A stretch of DNA of 10,037 nt from an uncultured Moraxellaceae bacterium (lineage in GTDB: Bacteria; Pseudomonadota; Gammaproteobacteria; Pseudomonadales; Moraxellaceae), in the NCBI GenBank assembly GCA_937952925.1, contig CALFYA010000399.1, forward strand, positions 1 through 10,037, given 5' to 3'. The notes under the pieces were generated by a model. The model ran no database searches. It was not told the origin of the DNA and worked only from the letters and a program-made list of their open reading frames with translations. The position numbers were made by a program, and so were the translations under genes. Within the stretch, counting starts at the first letter, position 1, and each line of letters begins with the position of its first letter. This document shows, one piece after another, positions 6,347-10,037 of the stretch.

Positions 6347-7141
6347 ATGAGCAAATTCAATTTGCGTCGCCAAGAGCCTATTGGTGAATTTCGTCCGGTG
6401 GAAAAATTTACCGACGCACATTTGCAGCGAATGTACTCGATTTACCAGAAGTATTACGAAAACACCCGTTACGATTTGTTTGTGCGTGATTTTCGTAAAA
6501 AAACTGGCGCATTCCTGATTTTGCACCCCAAGACCCGCGACATCGTCGGTTTTTCGACTGTTATGAACTGCGACATTCGCGTGGGCAACAAAGTCCATCA
6601 TGCGTTTTTTAGCGGTGACACCGTCATTGAAAAAGAGTTTTGGGGTTCGCGTGCATTACAGCGCAGCATGTATCGCTATTTGCTGACCATGAAAGCCAAA
6701 CATCCATTTGATCCTGTGTATTGGATGCTGATTTCCAAAGGCTTCAAAACCTATCTGTTGCTGGCCAACAACTACTACAGCTACTGGCCGCATCCCGAAG
6801 GCGAATGCCAAGATCTCAAGCCCTTGGTTGAAGCCTATTGTGAGCAGTATTTTGGCGAATACTACGACCGCCAACGTGGCTTGCTCGACTTTGGTGATGA
6901 CTATCAACCGCTCAAGGGCGAGGTCGCGCCGATCACCGATGAGATGCGCCGCAAAACTGCCAAGATTCGCTATTTTGAAGAACTCAACCCCACTTGGGAA
7001 AAAGGCACCGAGTTGCCCTGTATCGGCCAAATCACATGGAGCGATATCCTCAAGTATGTCCAGCGTTTTGCTGCCAAGCCGGTGAGCCAAGGCAAAAGCG
7101 ATGCACAACAAGCGGCCGCTCGCCAAACACAAGCGGTCTAA
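6347..7141 (+). CDS. GNAT-like acyltransferase, first gene of GH3 operon
   Basis: The 264-residue cytosolic protein appears to have a GNAT (acetyl/acyl-transferase) fold, though its family is not one I can name. Residues 18-60 give the first helices and strand. IVGFSTVMNC (67-76) is a central strand. FFSGDTVIEKEFWGSRALQRSMYRYLL (88-113) fits the strand-turn-helix that holds the acyl-CoA pyrophosphate in GNATs, with the usual RxxGxG/A loop replaced by FWGSRA. VYWMLISKGFKTYLLLANNYYSYWP (124-148) fits the following strand and helix. The tail from 245 is Gln/Ala-rich and disordered. Start ATG 6347 is set by GGAG at 6337-6340, 6 bases upstream; TTG 6335 in frame overlaps that site. The stop is 3 bases before the GH3 gene, so the two are surely co-transcribed. 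The donor could be acyl-CoA or acyl-ACP; neither is shown by the sequence. Confidence 0.7.
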   Translation: MSKFNLRRQEPIGEFRPVEKFTDAHLQRMYSIYQKYYENTRYDLFVRDFRKKTGAFLILHPKTRDIVGFSTVMNCDIRVGNKVHHAFFSGDTVIEKEFWGSRALQRSMYRYLLTMKAKHPFDPVYWMLISKGFKTYLLLANNYYSYWPHPEGECQDLKPLVEAYCEQYFGEYYDRQRGLLDFGDDYQPLKGEVAPITDEMRRKTAKIRYFEELNPTWEKGTELPCIGQITWSDILKYVQRFAAKPVSQGKSDAQQAAARQTQAV

Positions 7142-7144
7142 GCC

Positions 7145-8734
7145 ATGAGTATCATGACCCCTGCTAGCCACCATGCCTTGCAGCTGGCGTGTCGCCGTGC
7201 TGATCGTCGATTCTCACAAGAGCGTTTTCATCTTGAGCGAATCCAACGCGAAAAGCTGCAACAGATCTTGAATCAAGCGGTGTGGCCAGCGGGTCAGCAT
7301 CGCCCACGCACTTACGAAGAGTTTGCCGCCGCGTTGCCGTTGACCCGTTATCGCGATTGGAAACCCCGCATCGAAGCCATGCGTGATGGCGATTCGGCAT
7401 TGTCCAAAAGCCCATTGGTGCGCTTTCAACCCACCAGTGGCTCAAGTGAAAGCATCAAGTTTATCCCTTACACCAAGCAGTTTTTGAGTGAAATGGATGC
7501 GGCGATTGGCCCTTGGCTATCGAGCATGTATCGTCTGTTTCCCAAGCTGAAAAACGGCTCGCACTACTGGTCGGTGTCGTGGTTGCCCGAAAGTCAGCGT
7601 GAAGTGCTCAAGGGCGAAAATCTCAATGATGACAGTGCATTGCTCGATATCAGCAAGCGCATTTTGTCCAAATATACCCAAGCGGTTCCCTCCGAAGTGG
7701 CGTTTGCCGCAGGGGCAGACGATGCCCTGTTTGCCACGCTGTGTTATTTGGTAGCCACACCCAAGCTCAGCATGATGTCGGTGTGGAGTCCTACTTTTGC
7801 ACTGCAACTGATGGATCGCTTGACCGATTGGGGACGAGAGATTGCCCAAGTGTTGTATCAAGGTGATTGGGGCAGCCGTGCCGAATCATTGATCAATTTG
7901 GATGCTCCCAAATCCAAAAAACGTGCGCGGGTGCTGACACAACTGCTGGATCGCGGGCAGATTGACCTGCAACAGCTGTGGCCGCACTTGGCACTGATTT
8001 CCTCATGGGATACTGCCGGTGCAGTGGTGTGGGCAAATCAATTGCGCGACCGTGTGCCGCATGCGGGTTTTGAAGGCAAGGGGTTGTGGGCAACCGAAGG
8101 CGTGGTCACGTTGCCATACAACGGTCAGTATCCGTTGGCTTATCAAAGTCATTTTTACGAGTTTGAAAATCTAGAAACCGGCGACATTGTGCCATCGTGG
8201 GAGCTCAAGCTCGGTGATCATGTCAGCCCGATTTTGACCTGTGGTAATGGGTTGCTGCGCTATTGCATGGATGACCATTTGGCCGTCGATGGCTTTTTTG
8301 GACATATCCCGTGTTTTACCTTCCAAGGCCGCCGTTTTGGTGTGGATCTGGTGGGCGAAAAGCTCGATCCGAGTGTCGCCACCCAAGTGATGCAACGCTT
8401 GACGGATCATCGCGCTGTCCGTCCCGTCTCGCTGTTGGCGATTGACACGGTTGGACAGGCCAAACCGTACTATCTGGCATTGTTTGAGGGTCAGGCACAA
8501 GATGCACCTTCTGCCGATGAGCTCGATCAGCAGCTGCGTGGGCATTTCCACTACGAATTGGCGCGTGATTTGGGGCAATTGGATCGGCCACAAATTGTGT
8601 GTACTGATGATGGCTGGGCATATTACAAAAAGCTCGCCATGCAAGATGGCATGATTGAAGGCAACATCAAGCCTGAGCCACTCAAGAAAATCCAGCTCAA
8701 GGCGTTGCGCCGGACGGCTGAATTGGTTGATTAA
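7145..8734 (+). CDS. GH3-family acyl-adenylate amide synthetase
   Basis: The 529-residue protein resembles the GH3 (auxin-responsive) branch of the adenylate-forming superfamily. These enzymes activate a carboxylic acid with ATP and join it to an amino acid or other amine. Visible family features are the phosphate-binding loop TSGSSESIKFIPYT (97-110, in place of the usual SSGTSGGxxK), the second ATP motif LWATEGVVTLP (314-324), and LLRYCMDDHLAVDGFFGHIPCFTFQGR (370-396), which stands for the RxGD motif and the segment leading to the C-terminal domain. VGEKL (403-407) is another, and near the end GMIEGNIKPEPLK (502-514) corresponds to the GQxKxPR region. Ser in the loop and CMDD instead of RxGD are deviations from plant enzymes. 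I kept ATG 7145, 3 bases after the previous stop, though ATG 7157 is possible. No clear Shine-Dalgarno is present, which suggests translational coupling. The substrate is unknown. Confidence 0.85.
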   Translation: MSIMTPASHHALQLACRRADRRFSQERFHLERIQREKLQQILNQAVWPAGQHRPRTYEEFAAALPLTRYRDWKPRIEAMRDGDSALSKSPLVRFQPTSGSSESIKFIPYTKQFLSEMDAAIGPWLSSMYRLFPKLKNGSHYWSVSWLPESQREVLKGENLNDDSALLDISKRILSKYTQAVPSEVAFAAGADDALFATLCYLVATPKLSMMSVWSPTFALQLMDRLTDWGREIAQVLYQGDWGSRAESLINLDAPKSKKRARVLTQLLDRGQIDLQQLWPHLALISSWDTAGAVVWANQLRDRVPHAGFEGKGLWATEGVVTLPYNGQYPLAYQSHFYEFENLETGDIVPSWELKLGDHVSPILTCGNGLLRYCMDDHLAVDGFFGHIPCFTFQGRRFGVDLVGEKLDPSVATQVMQRLTDHRAVRPVSLLAIDTVGQAKPYYLALFEGQAQDAPSADELDQQLRGHFHYELARDLGQLDRPQIVCTDDGWAYYKKLAMQDGMIEGNIKPEPLKKIQLKALRRTAELVD

Positions 8735-8773
8735 TCCTCAAGAAGCACATGAGTTTGCTGGGAGTATTGAGTC

Positions 8774-9934
8774 ATGACAGAAGCAACCGCGGTTGCCCCA
8801 CAAAAAAAACCGCTAGGCCGCGCCCCTGAAGGCTATACGCTGCGCGATGCCAAACCCGACGATGATGCCAAACTGCGCCATTTGATGAATGTGCCGATTC
8901 CCTCGCGTGGCGTACAACTGAGCTTTGAGCGCGAGCCTAGCTATTTTGCAGCACAAGATGTGATGTTTGAGCATCGGGTGTCTGCGGTGATTGCTGAAGA
9001 TGCCACCGGTGATATCGTGGCGACATTCGGCAATGGCTGGCGGCAGTGCTTTATCAATGGAGTCGCGCAGCCCATGCGCTATAGCTCAGATCTGCGTGTG
9101 GCGGTCAAAGCGCGTGGCCTCAAGCTGGTCAAGTATTTGACCAACGAAATGCAGCGTCAAATGGAAACCGCGCCACATTTTACCCAGACCATTGTGTTTG
9201 ACGACAACGAAGCGGCGCGTGTGGCGCTGCGCAGTGGCAAAGCAGGGATGCCTCCATACTATGATGGTGGTCTGATCAAAACCCTGACCCTTACAGGTTT
9301 TAAACGCAAGCAGCCGCGTGTCCCAAGCGGAACCTATCGGATGCGGATGGCAACTGCGCAAGATGCCAAAGCCATGACTGAGTTTGTGGCGAGTATGGCG
9401 CAGCATTTCAATGGTTTGCCTTGCTATCAATTTGAGGAGCTCCTCAACGGCACCGCATATTATCGTGGTCTGAAGATCAGTGATTTTGTGCTTGCTTACA
9501 AAGGGGAGCAATTGGTGGGATTGGTGGGGCTGTGGGATCAAAAGTCCTTCAAGCAAACCCGTATCACCGATTATGAGCGCAAAATTGGCCTTGCGCGGCC
9601 GTTTTACAATGCGTGGGCGCGGGTTTCCGGTGGTTTGCATTTGCCGAAAAAAGGCGGTTTGATTCGTTATCATGTGTTGCACAGTTTGCTGTGTCATCCG
9701 CACCAGCTTGATCTGCATGATGCGCTGATCCGTGAAGCATGGCGAATTTCGGTGGATCGTGGTGTGCGTGCTATTTCGTACACCTTGTCTGAGTTTGATC
9801 CTCGGTTGACCATGAACGACGACTATAAGGGTGAGTTGCTGACAGGGTTGTATGGGTATTTTTCGTTTAAAGGTGATCCCACTGTGGACTTTGATCGTGA
9901 AAAAATCCCCTACTTAGAGTGCGGTCGTATCTAG
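8774..9934 (+). CDS. tandem GNAT acyltransferase, third gene of GH3 operon
   Basis: The 386-residue cytosolic protein appears to hold two GNAT domains in a row. Domain 1 (about 20-175) starts with GYTLRDAKPDDDAKLRHLM, has the acyl-CoA binding motif YSSDLRVAVKARGLKLVKYL (103-122), where VKARG fits the xxRG/A turn, and DDNEAARVALRSGKAG (143-158), which fits the last helix. Domain 2 (about 186-385) starts YRMRMATAQDAKAMTEFV, has FVLAYKGEQLVGLVGLWD (238-255) as central strands and HVLHSLLCHPHQLDLHDALIREAW (300-323) as its binding segment, lacking the classic glycine-rich turn. One domain may be a non-catalytic partner. ATG 8774 is supported by GGGAG at 8760-8764. The 39-base gap to the GH3 gene has no terminator, so it belongs to the same operon. 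The TAG stop overlaps the first base of a repeat element, so the original C terminus may have been altered. Confidence 0.8.
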   Translation: MTEATAVAPQKKPLGRAPEGYTLRDAKPDDDAKLRHLMNVPIPSRGVQLSFEREPSYFAAQDVMFEHRVSAVIAEDATGDIVATFGNGWRQCFINGVAQPMRYSSDLRVAVKARGLKLVKYLTNEMQRQMETAPHFTQTIVFDDNEAARVALRSGKAGMPPYYDGGLIKTLTLTGFKRKQPRVPSGTYRMRMATAQDAKAMTEFVASMAQHFNGLPCYQFEELLNGTAYYRGLKISDFVLAYKGEQLVGLVGLWDQKSFKQTRITDYERKIGLARPFYNAWARVSGGLHLPKKGGLIRYHVLHSLLCHPHQLDLHDALIREAWRISVDRGVRAISYTLSEFDPRLTMNDDYKGELLTGLYGYFSFKGDPTVDFDREKIPYLECGRI

Positions 9935-10037
9935 GGTCTGTTGACGTTTCAGTCGTGGTCGCGACATAGACGATTTTTTAGACGATACAAGGCGCAACTT
10001 GTGAAGCTTAGTCACTCTAAGCGAGCAAGATGCAACG
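9934..10037. repeat. left part of a palindromic, MITE-like repeat, cut by window end
   Basis: The element seems to start with GGGTCTGTTGACGTTTC (9934-9950), its first G shared with the stop codon of the preceding gene. GCTTAG (10006-10011) / CTAAGC (10017-10022) with loop TCACT forms the centre of a larger imperfect dyad. Outside it, CAAGGCGCAACTTG (9988-10001) resembles the inverse of AGCAAGATGCAACG (10024-10037). I recall similar dispersed repeats starting GGTCTGTTGACG in Acinetobacter-like genomes, but cannot search. The matching right end (complement of the first bases) would lie beyond the window. No coding region is seen. Confidence 0.6.

Noticed and set aside
6152..6601. Minus-strand frame across the operon leader
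   Set aside because: It runs into the first GNAT gene in antisense, has no family likeness, and its composition is like the other shadow frames.
1..10037. CRISPR array, tRNA, rRNA, transposase gene or prophage genes
   Set aside because: No regularly spaced repeats, tRNA-like folds, rRNA sequence or mobile-element proteins were seen anywhere in the window.

Overview
The window looks like a complete short-read contig from a gammaproteobacterium with about 50% GC. It opens with a sequencing adapter and stops inside a repeat. The housekeeping genes (glyA, a YohD-type dedA, clpB) are of gammaproteobacterial type. The overall feel, including the terminal repeat, suggests a Moraxellaceae (Acinetobacter-like) relative. 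That placement rests on recall of protein and repeat style, not on any search. All convincing genes are on the + strand.

Layout. 1-51 is Illumina P7/TruSeq adapter with an 8-base index, so it is not genomic. 52-547 holds a possible 65-codon gene (151-348), an inverted repeat and an extended -10 promoter for glyA. glyA (548-1804) encodes serine hydroxymethyltransferase and ends in a strong intrinsic terminator (1817-1851), which lies directly against the ribosome site of a YohD-like DedA membrane protein (1863-2426). After a 219-base gap comes a textbook sigma-54 promoter (2491-2507), a hairpin-rich leader and an unrecognised 162-residue acidic/Pro-Ala-rich protein (2646-3134) with its own terminator. 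clpB (3326-5902) follows, behind a clear sigma-32 promoter. It has a conserved-looking internal start for the short ClpB form and a downstream terminator.

The most unusual part is 6040-9934. A leader of about 300 bases, rich in short repeats and stem-loops (a three-way junction and a GNRA-capped hairpin), precedes a tight three-gene operon: a GNAT-like acyltransferase, a GH3-family acyl-adenylate/amide synthetase and a tandem-GNAT protein. GH3 enzymes join carboxylic acids to amines through acyl-adenylates, and GNAT folds transfer acyl groups. I therefore infer that the operon makes or modifies a small acyl-amide (N-acyl amino acid-like) metabolite. No such pathway with this exact gene set is known to me.

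The last gene's stop codon overlaps the first bases of a palindromic, MITE-like repeat (9934-10037). The window is cut shortly after the centre of that repeat, as expected for an assembly break at a multicopy element.
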